From positions 1 to 48,905 of the forward strand of contig WOUW01000034.1 of NCBI GenBank assembly GCA_009773055.1: DNA of 48,905 bases. The letters run 5' to 3'. Every line of letters starts with the position of its first letter. Within the stretch, counting starts at the first letter, position 1. Made by a program: the position numbers and the translations under genes. The notes beneath the pieces were generated by a model. It was not told where the DNA came from. It did no database searches and saw nothing but the letters and a program-made list of their open reading frames with translations. Of the stretch, positions 11,482-19,836 are shown in pieces. This DNA comes from Paracoccaceae bacterium. Lineage in GTDB: Bacteria; Pseudomonadota; Alphaproteobacteria; Rhodobacterales; Rhodobacteraceae.

Positions 11482-11510
11482 CTTATGAGCACAAAGGGGG
11501 AACAATTCAA
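11482..11510 (-). promoter_or_regulatory. Predicted sigma-70 promoter of recA
   Basis: On the minus strand, TTGAAT (11510-11505) and CATAAG (11487-11482) are separated by 17 nt. Expected start of transcription is near 11475, inside the perfect SOS box. Confidence 0.5.
11489..11503 (-). promoter_or_regulatory. Second, imperfect SOS box upstream of recA
   Basis: On the recA strand the sequence reads GTTC-CCCCTTT-GTGC, a 7 of 8 match to GTTC-N7-GTTC, within the -35/-10 spacer. With the perfect box at 11462-11476 it would put LexA on both sides of the -10 element. Confidence 0.5.
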
Positions 11511-11615
11511 CTGAATTCTCGTAGTGGCAGTTTTGGCCGGGTTTGGTTAAGGGAGTGTTGACGAAAGCCCGGGACAATCGGGCGATGCGGGGAATATCGG
11601 AAGAAAGAGGCCAAG

Positions 11616-12206
11616 ATGCTGGTGTTTTGGGAGCAGAGGCTCGCGTTTCTGGCCACACCGAAGACCGGGTCTACGGCGATTGCTGCCGCGCTCGAATCGC
11701 TGGCGGCCGTGTCGATCCAGCGCCCTCCCCTTCTGAAGCACACCACAGTGCACCGCTATCGTCGGTTCATTGGACCCTATCTGGAGGCCGCATCGAAAGA
11801 CACGTTCACCCTGGTCGCTTTGATGCGCGAGCCGACTGATTGGCTGGGGTCGTGGTACCGCTTCCGCCAGCGCGACGAAACCGAGCCCGCAAAATCGACC
11901 CGTGATCTGAGCTTCGACGAGTTCGTTCGCGCCTGGTGCCAGGACACGCGCCCGGACTTCGCGGATGTGGGCAGCCAGAGCAGGTTCCTGCGTCCGCGAC
12001 AGGGCGAAGGGGTGGATCGGTTGTTCCGCTATGAGGCGATCGCGACCTTCGTGCATTTCCTGGAAGACCGGCTTGGGTGCGAGGTCATCCTGCCACGGCT
12101 GAATGTCTCGCCCGAAGGCGCGACCGTGCTTACTCCGGCGACCGAGGCACTGCTACGCGAGGTCGCGGCTGAAGATTTCGCGCTCTATGCCACCCTGACG
12201 GATTGA
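11616..12206 (+). CDS. Sulfotransferase-like protein (recA-adjacent family)
   Basis: A 196-residue protein with sulfotransferase-fold features. Near the N-terminus, ATPKTGSTAIAAAL resembles the 5'-phosphosulfate binding loop for PAPS; the middle segment LMREPTDWLGSWYR resembles the 3'-phosphate binding motif with Arg and Ser. It is shorter than typical sulfotransferases (250-300). Homologues at this place in Rhodobacterales are often auto-named gamma-glutamyl kinase, which the sequence does not support: there is no amino-acid kinase domain. The acceptor is unknown. The gene is divergent from recA and starts after an AGAGG motif. Confidence 0.65.
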   Translation: MLVFWEQRLAFLATPKTGSTAIAAALESLAAVSIQRPPLLKHTTVHRYRRFIGPYLEAASKDTFTLVALMREPTDWLGSWYRFRQRDETEPAKSTRDLSFDEFVRAWCQDTRPDFADVGSQSRFLRPRQGEGVDRLFRYEAIATFVHFLEDRLGCEVILPRLNVSPEGATVLTPATEALLREVAAEDFALYATLTD

Positions 12207-12314
12207 GCGCTGGCCTGCCGGTCGGCCTTTCGGGGCATGACAGGGCGGCGGAAAACCGCTAGATTTCGCGGCAAGGGGCGGACCAGACCCCAAGAGGCAT
12301 GAAAGGGCAGACGA

Positions 12315-12872
12315 ATGACCGAGATGATGATGACGCGGCGCGGGCTCGTGCTTGGCGCAGGGGCCCTGACCCTTGCTGCCTGCAACAACGGGATCGGATC
12401 GAACGGCGGCGCGCAGATCGACGCGCGGGTTGCGGCGACCGAGGAATACCTCTTTAGCCAGTATCCTGGCACGCGGGACCTTGCGAGCCGTGCAGCGGGC
12501 GTCCTTTACATGCCGCTGATGACCGAAGTCGGGGCCGGGTTTGGCGGTGCATTCGGACGGGGCGCGCTGCGCATCCACGGGGTCACTGTCGACTACTATT
12601 CCGCGGCAAAGGGCTCGTTCGGGTTGCAGATCGGGGCGCAGCAATATGCGCATGCCCTGTTCTTCATGTCCCCGAAAGCGCTGGAGAACTTCCGCCGCTC
12701 CTCGGGCTGGGCGGTCAGCGGCGATGTGCGTTATGCCAGCCCCGAGGAAGGTGCGTCGATCGGCAAGCAGTCAACCGAACTCGATGAAGTGATCGCGCTG
12801 GTCTTCGGCCAGCAGGGCCTGATTGCGGGCGCAACGCTGAGCGGGATCAAGTATACCCGGATCATTCCCTGA
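12315..12872 (+). CDS. SYLF/YSC84-domain lipoprotein with Tat-like signal
   Basis: A 185-residue exported protein. The N-terminus carries a twin arginine (R8-R9), a hydrophobic stretch GLVLGAGALTLAAC and a lipobox with Cys23, so it is predicted to be a periplasmic lipoprotein exported by Tat or Sec. The rest is the SYLF (YSC84) lipid-binding domain: GVLYMPLMTEVGAGFGG, DYYSAAKGSFGLQIGAQ, then VFGQQGLIAGATLSG and the C-terminal KYTRIIP. SYLF domains bind phosphoinositides in eukaryotes; the bacterial role is not established. It is convergent with the dehydrogenase gene, with a palindrome between them. Confidence 0.85.
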   Translation: MTEMMMTRRGLVLGAGALTLAACNNGIGSNGGAQIDARVAATEEYLFSQYPGTRDLASRAAGVLYMPLMTEVGAGFGGAFGRGALRIHGVTVDYYSAAKGSFGLQIGAQQYAHALFFMSPKALENFRRSSGWAVSGDVRYASPEEGASIGKQSTELDEVIALVFGQQGLIAGATLSGIKYTRIIP

Positions 12873-12894
12873 GCTGGCTACCGGGCAAGTCCAC

Positions 12895-12913
12895 GATTTT
12901 TCAGCGAAAAATC
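12895..12913. terminator. Perfect palindrome between convergent genes
   Basis: GATTTTTC (12895-12902), loop AGC, GAAAAATC (12906-12913) form an 8-bp perfect stem in the 57-nt gap between two convergent genes. A-rich and T-rich arms would allow it to act in both directions. Similar palindromes occur at 35255-35299. Confidence 0.45.
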
Positions 12914-12929
12914 TTGGCTCCCTCTGCGG

Positions 12930-13793
12930 CTACTTCAGCCGCCGGATCAGGCTGGAGGTATCGTTGCGCCCTCCGCCCATCAACTGCACGTCCTTGTAGA
13001 ACTGGTCGACCAGCGCAGTGACCGGCAGGCGCGCGCCAATATCGTCGGCGGTGTCGAGGCAGATGCCAAGGTCCTTCCTCATCCAGTCTACGGCGAAGCC
13101 GAATTCGAATTCGTCCTTCAGCATGGTCTTGTGGCGGTTGGCCATCTGCCAGGACCCTGCGGCACCCTGAGAGATCACTTCGACAACTTTCTCGCCGTCG
13201 AGGCCCGCCTTCTGGCCGAAAGCCAACGCCTCGGACAGGCCTTGCATCAGGCCTGCGATGCAGATCTGGTTCATCATCTTGGCCAGTTGCCCCGCTCCGC
13301 TGGACCCGATCAAGCGGCAGATACGGGCGTAGGCGGCCATCACGGGTTCGGCCCTTGCGTAGTCGGCCGGGTCTCCACCACACATGATGGACAGCGGGCC
13401 GTTCTCGGCCCCGGCCTGCCCCCCGGACACCGGGGCATCAATGAAGACAAGACCCGCCGCAGCGGCCTGCCCGGCGAGCTTGCGGGTGATCGTGGCAGAA
13501 ACCGTCGTATGATCGACAAAGACCGCGCCGGGCGACATCGTCGAAAAGGCCCCATCCGGACCAGTGCAGACCTGACGCAGGTCGTCGTCGTTGCCGACAC
13601 AGGCCATCACGAACTCGGCCCCCTTCGCCGCCTTGGCCGGTGTTGCGGCGAACGTGCCCTTGTGCCGGGCGACCCAGGCTTCGGCTTTGGCGGGGGTGCG
13701 GTTGTAGACCGTCACGTCATTCCCCTTGGCAGCCAGATGCCCGGCCATCGGGAACCCCATGACTCCCAGTCCAAGAAATGCAACCTTCGCCAT
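12930..13793 (-). CDS. NAD(P)-dependent beta-hydroxyacid dehydrogenase (3-hydroxyisobutyrate dehydrogenase family)
   Basis: A 287-residue oxidoreductase that oxidises a beta-hydroxyacid or reduces the matching semialdehyde. The Rossmann loop GLGVMGFPMAGHL is at the N-terminus, the family substrate signature IDAPVSGGQAGAENG is in the middle, and the catalytic Lys is in GAGQLAKMMNQI. The C-terminal helical domain ends RNDTSSLIRRLK. Members include 3-hydroxyisobutyrate dehydrogenase, tartronate semialdehyde reductase and glyoxylate/succinic semialdehyde reductases; the exact substrate cannot be chosen here. An ATG 27 nt farther upstream is open, but the start at 13793 follows AGGGGG at good spacing and gives MAKVAFLG, the usual beginning. 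Confidence 0.9.
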   Translation of the reverse strand: MAKVAFLGLGVMGFPMAGHLAAKGNDVTVYNRTPAKAEAWVARHKGTFAATPAKAAKGAEFVMACVGNDDDLRQVCTGPDGAFSTMSPGAVFVDHTTVSATITRKLAGQAAAAGLVFIDAPVSGGQAGAENGPLSIMCGGDPADYARAEPVMAAYARICRLIGSSGAGQLAKMMNQICIAGLMQGLSEALAFGQKAGLDGEKVVEVISQGAAGSWQMANRHKTMLKDEFEFGFAVDWMRKDLGICLDTADDIGARLPVTALVDQFYKDVQLMGGGRNDTSSLIRRLK

Positions 13794-13872
13794 ACGCGCC
13801 CCCTGCATGTTGCCCTTCACCGGCGCTTGGACTAGGAACCGATCCGCTTCCCGTCGTCAAGGACAGGCCCCA

Positions 13873-16291
13873 ATGCTGACCGCTTTTCGCTGGCTGATCC
13901 GGATCGTCTCGGGGCTTTTTGCCCTGGGTGTGGTCGCAGCCTTGCTGGCCTATTACATCCTGTCGCGGTCGCTCGTCGACTATAACGAGGATTTCACTGT
14001 CGCCGGGATCTCTGCCCCGGTTGAGATCGTGCGCAATAACGACAACGTGCCGCATATCTTCGGAAAGACGGACGAAGATGTGTTCTATGCCTTGGGCTTC
14101 GCCCATGCACAGGACCGGCTGTGGCAGATGACGATGCTGCGGCGCACGGCGCAGGGACGGCTGTCGGAAATCTTCGGGCCGGCGACGGTCAAGGTCGACG
14201 AGCTGATGCGGCGCTATGATCTGTATGGCCTGGCACTGCAATCGGTCGAGGTGCAGGACGGCCAGACCAGCCGGGCGCTTGAGGCCTATGCAGCAGGGGT
14301 GAATGCCTGGATCGGGGAAGTGAACAGCGGCGCGCGGGGTCGAGGCGCGCCCGAGTTCTTTCTGTTCGAGCCGGAGATTTCCGCCTGGGCCCCGGCGGAT
14401 TCCATCGCAATCCTGAAGTTGATGGCTCTGCAGCTGTCCGGGTCCTTGCAGACCGAAGTCCTGCGGGCGCGGGTGTCGCTGCTGTTGTCGCCCGAGCGAT
14501 TGGCCGACATCCTGCCGGATGACCCAAGCCAGGGTGTTGCCGCGCTGCCCGACTATGCGTCGTTGGTGCCCGGGGTGGTGCCGTCCTCAAAGCCCCTGGA
14601 GTTTGCTGAAGGCCCGTTTTCCCCGGTCGCGGACCCGGGGATGGCCGGGGCGTCGAATTCCTGGGCGGCCATGCCGGGGCGGTCGGCTGCGGGGGGCAGC
14701 CTTCTGGCGAATGACCCCCATCTGGGACTTACCGCGCCGACGATCTACGATCTGGTATCTGGCGCGGCTGGAACTGCAATCGGGCGGTGTGATTGGCGGC
14801 ACGATCCCGGGCGTGCCCGTCGTGCTGGTCGGGCGGTCGGAAAAGCTGGGCTGGGGGCTGACCACGGCTTATGTCGACGATCAGGACGTGGTGATCGAGG
14901 CGTTGAACCCGGCAAACCCAGAGGAATACCAGACACCGGACGGTTGGGCGAAGTTCGAGAACCGCCAGTCGATCATCAAGGTCAAGGACAGCGATCCGGT
15001 GACGCTGACTTTGCGCTGGTCGCGGAACGGGCCGATCCTGCCGGGGGGGCACTATGACCTCGGCTCGATCACGCCCGAGGGCCATGTGGCGGCGATCAGC
15101 TGGACGGCGCTGTCGGGCAAGGACACCTCGATCAGCGGGGCGATGGCTCTTATGCGGTCGCAGGGCATTCCCGAGGCGCTGGAGGCGGGCAAACTGGTGG
15201 TGGCCCCGGCGCAGAACGTGATGTTGGCGGACCAGACAGGGATCGCGATGCAGGTGATGGGGGCGATTCCGGCGCGGGATGCGGCCCATCCGTCGCAGGG
15301 GCGGCTGCCCGCGCTGGGGTCGGACCCTGCCGTGGGGTTCAGGGGCATCCTGCCCTACACCGACAACCCGGTCTTCCGCGACCCGACCTCGGGCCTTCTG
15401 GGCAATACCAACAACAAGACGGTTGACCGGCCCTTTCCGAAGCACGTCAGCTTTGACTGGGGCGACACGCAGCGGATCCAGCGCTGGCTGACGCTGATGC
15501 AGGCGCGCGAGGTGCACACGCGGGAGAGCTTTATCGAGGCGCAGCTCGACACGGTCAACCCGACGGCGCGGTCGCTTTTGCCACTGATCGGTGCCGATCT
15601 GTGGTTCACTGGCGAAGCGGCGCCAGAGGGCACGCCGGAGGAATTGCGGCAACGGGCGCTGGTCCTGCTGTCGGAATGGAACGGCGAGATGAACGAGCAT
15701 CTGCCAGAGCCGCTGATCGCCGAGGCCTGGATGCGGGCGGTGATGGACCGGCTGATCCGGGATGAGCTGGGGGCGATGGCCGACAGCTTCACTCATATTT
15801 CGCCGGTGTTCATCGAGCGGGTCTATCGCAACGTTGGTGGGGCCGGCGTCTGGTGTGATGTGATCCAGTCGGCGGCGGTGGAAAGCTGCACCGACATCGC
15901 GCGGATCGCACTGGACGAGGCGCTGCTGGAGCTGACCGAGAAGTATGGCGACAATCTGGAAAGCTGGCGCTGGGGAGATGCGCACCTTGCGGTGCATGAT
16001 CACCCGGTGCTGGGTGATGTGCCGTTCCTGAAGTATTTCGTCAACATCCGGCAGTCGACCAGCGGCGGGGACGACACGCTGATGCGGGGGGTGACGCGGG
16101 GGACCGGGCCGGAGCCGTTCCAGAACGTGCACTCGGCGGGGTATCGCGGGGTCTATGATTTCGCCGACCCGGATTCATCGGTCTTCATCACCGCTACGGG
16201 GCAGTCGGGGCATCCGTTGTCGCGGCACTACGACGACCTGGGAGAGCTGTGGCGGCGGGGGGAATACATCCCGATGTCGCGGCGGGGGTGA
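13873..16291 (+). pseudogene. Penicillin acylase-family Ntn hydrolase, frameshifted by a 7-bp tandem duplication
   Basis: The first part (from ATG 13873) has an N-terminal signal anchor (FALGVVAALLAYYIL), then alpha-chain features such as VPHIFGKTDEDVFYALGFAHA, and the autocatalytic junction GASNSW that exposes the Ser nucleophile of the beta chain, followed by GGSLLANDPHLGL. At 14740-14753 ACGATCT is present twice in tandem; the reading frame then leaves the family sequence. The next frame (+1) resumes exactly after the repeat with WYLARLELQSGGVIGG and continues to the TGA at 16289. Removing one 7-bp copy restores a continuous protein of about 803 residues, a normal family length. As it stands, translation ends in the alternative frame near 15057. 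Family members hydrolyse acylated amides such as penicillins or acyl-homoserine lactones. Confidence 0.9.
14740..14753 (+). repeat. 7-bp tandem duplication causing the acylase frameshift
   Basis: ACGATCT (14740-14746) is directly repeated at 14747-14753. One copy gives APTI-WYLARL in one frame; two copies shift the frame by +1. Confidence 0.9.
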
Positions 16292-16312
16292 TGGTGCTGA
16301 CCCCGGCGGAGT

Positions 16313-16336
16313 AAGTGCCCGCGCGTGGGCACTTTT
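16313..16336 (+). terminator. Hairpin terminator after the acylase pseudogene
   Basis: AAGTGCCC (16313-16320), loop GCGCGT, GGGCACTT (16327-16334), continuing to a TTTT run (16333-16336). A second small dyad, TTTTCC-N7-GGAAAA (16333-16351), overlaps its tail. Confidence 0.75.
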
Positions 16337-16481
16337 CCCGTGCGAGGAAAATCAAGGGCTTGGCTGCGAGCGTTCAGGATCTCTTAACACTTCGCCGCGC
16401 GACCGGGGGCCCCTTCGGATTGACCCCTGCCCCCCGATCTGACATGCAGGGATGCAGCGACGGGAGTTCGCGGGAGGTCTG

Positions 16482-17858
16482 ATGAAGGTCATCATCTGCG
16501 GGGCGGGTCAGGTCGGCTGGCAGATCGCCCGGCACCTGTCCGGCGAGAAGAACGACGTCACGCTGGTCGACATGAATGCCGATCTTGTGCGCCGGGCCAC
16601 GGACACGCTGGACGTCCAGGGCGTGGTCGGCTTTGCCAGCCACCCCGATGTGCTGGAAAAGGCCGGGGCGCGCGATGCCGACATGCTGATTGCCGCGACG
16701 CATTCGGACGAGGTGAACATGGTCACCTGTCAGGTGGCGCATACCGTCTTCAACATCACCCGCAAGATCGCCCGCATTCGGGCGCAGAACTACCTGGACC
16801 CACTATACGGCAACCTGACGAACACGGACGGGCTGGCCATCGACGTGGTGATCAGCCCCGAACGCGAGGTGGCCGAGGCCGCGCTGCAGCGGCTGGCAGC
16901 ACCTGCGACATTCGACACCGAAAGCTTCATGGGGGGCCGCGCGCAGCTTCTGGGGATCCAGTTGACCGAGGACTGTCCGGTCCTGAACACGCCGCTGCGC
17001 CAGCTGAACGAGCTCTTCTCGACCTTGCGCGCCATCGTGGTGGGCATCCGGCGCGAAGATCGGTTGTTCGCCCCCGACCCCGGCGACCAGCTGCTTGCCG
17101 ACGACCAGATCTATGTCTTTACCCAGTTCGAGGATGTGAACCGCGCACTGGAAATCTTTGGCAAGAAAACGAAGAAGCAGGAGCGCATCGTCATCGTCGG
17201 CGGCGGCAACGTCGGGCTCGCGGTCGCCCGCGCGCTGGAAGCCCGCACCGACCGCGTTCGCGCCAAGATCATCGAAAAGCATCGCCCGACGGCCGAAGCG
17301 GCCGCCGATGCGCTGGAGCGGACCATCGTTCTGAACGGTGACGGCATGGACATCGACCTTCTGATGGAGGCCTCGGTCGACCGTGCCGATGCGATTCTGG
17401 CGGTGACCGACGACGACAAGACCAACCTGCTGGTCGCCGTCCGCGCCAAGCAAGCTGGTTGCCAGATGACCATTGCACTGGTCAACGACCCCACACTGGC
17501 GCCGCTGATGGCACCTTTGGATATCGACGCTTACATCAACCCCCGCGCCACGACCGTTTCGTCCATTCTGCGCCACATCCGCCATGGTCGGGTGCGCGCG
17601 GTCTATTCGATCGGCGATGCCGAGGCCGAGATGATCGAGGCGCAGGTGCTGTCCACCTCGCCGTTGGCCGGGCGTCTCGTTCGGGACATCGAGTTTCCCG
17701 AGGGTGTGCTGGTCGGGGCGGTCATGAAGGGCGACAAGGTCATGAAGCCGACCGGGGACCTGCGGATCGAAACGGGCGATGTCATTGCACTGTTCGCCAT
17801 GGCAAAGGACGTGCCCGAAGTGGAGCGTCTGCTGCAAGTCTCGATCGATTTCTTCTGA
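16482..17858 (+). CDS. trkA: Trk potassium uptake regulatory subunit TrkA
   Basis: A 458-residue peripheral membrane protein that gates the Trk potassium channel by binding NAD(H)/ATP. It has the duplicated RCK layout: first Rossmann motif IICGAGQVGWQIAR at the very N-terminus, a first RCK_C near residues 140-215, a second Rossmann motif VIVGGGNVGLAVAR near 240, and a second RCK_C at the C-terminus. Length equals the classic TrkA. An upstream ATG (16452) is in frame, but the ATG at 16482 follows GGGAGG and gives MKVIICGAGQ, the standard start. trkH follows with a one-base overlap. Confidence 0.97.
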   Translation: MKVIICGAGQVGWQIARHLSGEKNDVTLVDMNADLVRRATDTLDVQGVVGFASHPDVLEKAGARDADMLIAATHSDEVNMVTCQVAHTVFNITRKIARIRAQNYLDPLYGNLTNTDGLAIDVVISPEREVAEAALQRLAAPATFDTESFMGGRAQLLGIQLTEDCPVLNTPLRQLNELFSTLRAIVVGIRREDRLFAPDPGDQLLADDQIYVFTQFEDVNRALEIFGKKTKKQERIVIVGGGNVGLAVARALEARTDRVRAKIIEKHRPTAEAAADALERTIVLNGDGMDIDLLMEASVDRADAILAVTDDDKTNLLVAVRAKQAGCQMTIALVNDPTLAPLMAPLDIDAYINPRATTVSSILRHIRHGRVRAVYSIGDAEAEMIEAQVLSTSPLAGRLVRDIEFPEGVLVGAVMKGDKVMKPTGDLRIETGDVIALFAMAKDVPEVERLLQVSIDFF

Positions 17859-19372
17859 TGCTGGCGCGGCTTGCCGAACTGCCGCTTCTGGTCGTCCTTC
17901 TGGGATTTTCCGGGGCGATCACCCTCTTGCCTGCACTATATGCGTTCGGGGCTGATGACTATGCGCACGCCCGCGATTTCATGTATTCCGCGCTGATCCT
18001 GCTGGTGATCACGGTGATGCTGGGCATCGCGACCGCGGCCTATGCACCCCGCGACCCGGCGCGAAGCCATCTTGCGGCCCTTGTGCTGGCGTATGCCGCA
18101 CTGCCCTTCGCACTCGCCCTTCCGCTGACCGAGGCCCTGCCCGATACCACGCTGCTGAATGCCTGGTTCGAGATGGTGTCGTCCTTCACCACAACCGGGG
18201 CCACGGTCTATGTGCCGGACCGGCTGGCCGATGCCGTCCACCTGTGGCGCGCGACGGTCGGCTGGTTCGGCGGGTTTCTGACGCTGCTTGCGGCCTATGC
18301 GATCCTTGCCCCATTGAACCTGGGCGGGACCGAGGTCGTCTCGGGCCGTGTTCCTGGTCGGGGTGCTATGGGCACCGCCCAGGTCACCCGGACGGCCAAT
18401 CCGCAGCAGCGGCTGACCCGTTTTGCGCTGATGCTGTTCCCGGTCTACACGGCGATCACGGTGGTGTTGTGGTGCATGCTGCTGATCCTGGGCGAGACCG
18501 GAACTGCGGCCCTGATCCATGCGATGGGCACGCTTTCCACTTCGGGCATCACCGGGCAGGTGGCGTTCCAGGCGTCGGGGGCCGGGGTGTCAGGCGAGAT
18601 CGCTGTGTTCTTCTGCTTTGTGTTCGCGATCACCCGCCGCGCCCTGCCGGGCATCCGGATCGCCGAGAACCGTCGACCGCTGTTGCAGGACCCCGAGCTT
18701 CGTCTTGCAGCGCTTTTGCTGCTGATCGTCACTCTGCTTCTGTTCTCGCGACACTGGTTCGTCGCCAGAGAGGCGGGTGAGATTGTCGAGGCGGATGCCT
18801 TGTCGTCGCTCTGGGGCATCCTGTTCACGGCCGCCTCGTTTCTGACCACGACGGGCTATATTTCGACCGACTGGCAGACGGCTGCGGATTGGTCCGGGAT
18901 CGGCACGCCCGGGCTGGTCTTGCTGGGGCTTGCCATCATCGGCGGGGGCACGGCAACCACGGCGGGTGGGGTCAAGCTGTTGCGCGTCCACGCGCTTTTG
19001 CGCCATGGCGAACGCGAGCTGGACAAGATCATTCACCCGAACTCCATCGGGCGCGGCGGCGCAGATGCGCGCCGGATGCGGCGCGAAGGCGCACAGCTGG
19101 CCTGGGTGTTCTTCATGCTGTTTGCCACCTCAATTGCAATCGTGATGGCCTTCCTGATGCTGGCGGGCGTTGCTTTCGAAGAGGGCATGGTTCTGGCTAT
19201 CGCCAGCCTGACGACATCGGGCCAACTGGCCGAGATCGGCGCGGCCGAGCCTATCCTTTATGCCGCCCTTTCGGACCCGGTGAAGCTGATCCTTGGACTG
19301 GCGATGATCGTCGGGCGGCTGGAGACCTTGGCGATTCTTGCTTTGATCCTGCCGGGCAGGGGTCGGCGCTGA
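17858..19372 (+). CDS. trkH: Trk potassium uptake channel subunit TrkH
   Basis: A 504-residue inner-membrane K+ channel subunit. Four pore-loop repeats are visible: SSFTTTGATVY, GTLSTSGITGQ, ASFLTTTGYIST and ASLTTSGQLAEIG, each between hydrophobic helices. Start and frame are fixed by the TGATG overlap with trkA (stop TGA 17856-17858, start ATG 17858), which gives MLARLAELPLLVVLL as the first helix; the longer open frame reaching back to 17459 is only an overlap with trkA in another frame. The trkA-trkH pair forms the complete Trk system, apart from a TrkG-like alternative. Confidence 0.95.
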   Translation: MLARLAELPLLVVLLGFSGAITLLPALYAFGADDYAHARDFMYSALILLVITVMLGIATAAYAPRDPARSHLAALVLAYAALPFALALPLTEALPDTTLLNAWFEMVSSFTTTGATVYVPDRLADAVHLWRATVGWFGGFLTLLAAYAILAPLNLGGTEVVSGRVPGRGAMGTAQVTRTANPQQRLTRFALMLFPVYTAITVVLWCMLLILGETGTAALIHAMGTLSTSGITGQVAFQASGAGVSGEIAVFFCFVFAITRRALPGIRIAENRRPLLQDPELRLAALLLLIVTLLLFSRHWFVAREAGEIVEADALSSLWGILFTAASFLTTTGYISTDWQTAADWSGIGTPGLVLLGLAIIGGGTATTAGGVKLLRVHALLRHGERELDKIIHPNSIGRGGADARRMRREGAQLAWVFFMLFATSIAIVMAFLMLAGVAFEEGMVLAIASLTTSGQLAEIGAAEPILYAALSDPVKLILGLAMIVGRLETLAILALILPGRGRR

Positions 19373-19531
19373 TCCGGTCAAAACTGCCCATAACAGCCTG
19401 ATTTTTGCGCTGGAAACTCCTGCCCGCCCACTCCATACTTAAAGGAACCGTTATTGGCGGTTAAGACAGGGCTTAACGACAAACGACCACGACGCGACAG
19501 TGAAGCGCTAGAAAAACAAGGCACAACAACG

Positions 19532-19765
19532 ATGGCCGCTGACAAGCAAAACCTGCAGGACGCCTTTCTAAACCACGTTCGCAAAGCCAAGGTTCCGGTA
19601 ACGATCTTCCTGATCAACGGCGTCAAGCTGCAGGGCGTGATCACATGGTTTGACAATTTCTGCGTGCTTCTACGCCGCGATGGGCAATCGCAGCTGGTCT
19701 ACAAGCATGCGATCTCGACCATCATGCCGGGCGCTCCGATCAGCCTTTACGAAGGGGAAGACTGA
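19532..19765 (+). CDS. hfq: RNA chaperone Hfq
   Basis: A 77-residue Sm-like protein that assembles as a hexamer and pairs small RNAs with mRNAs. It has Sm1 with [20 protein letters not shown] and [18 protein letters not shown], and the Sm2 segment [10 protein letters not shown]. The C-terminal tail is very short ([11 protein letters not shown]), as in other Rhodobacterales. An in-frame ATG lies farther upstream, but the ATG at 19532 gives [12 protein letters not shown], matching known Hfq. An AAGG motif lies about 11 nt upstream. It is followed by hflX, the same pairing as in E. coli. Confidence 0.97.
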   Translation: MAADKQNLQDAFLNHVRKAKVPVTIFLINGVKLQGVITWFDNFCVLLRRDGQSQLVYKHAISTIMPGAPISLYEGED

Positions 19766-19836
19766 TCCAACAGGATCCGCAGTACGACGCCGATCTTCTG
19801 TCCGACCGGGCGGGTAACCGTCTGCGCGACACAGCA

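Noticed and set aside
11616..12206. Gamma-glutamyl kinase, a name often attached to this recA-adjacent gene
   Set aside because: The protein has no amino-acid kinase domain; its loops fit a sulfotransferase-like fold.
14729..16132. A 467-codon open frame opposite the acylase pseudogene
   Set aside because: Arginine- and histidine-rich shadow frame; the sense strand carries the conserved protein.
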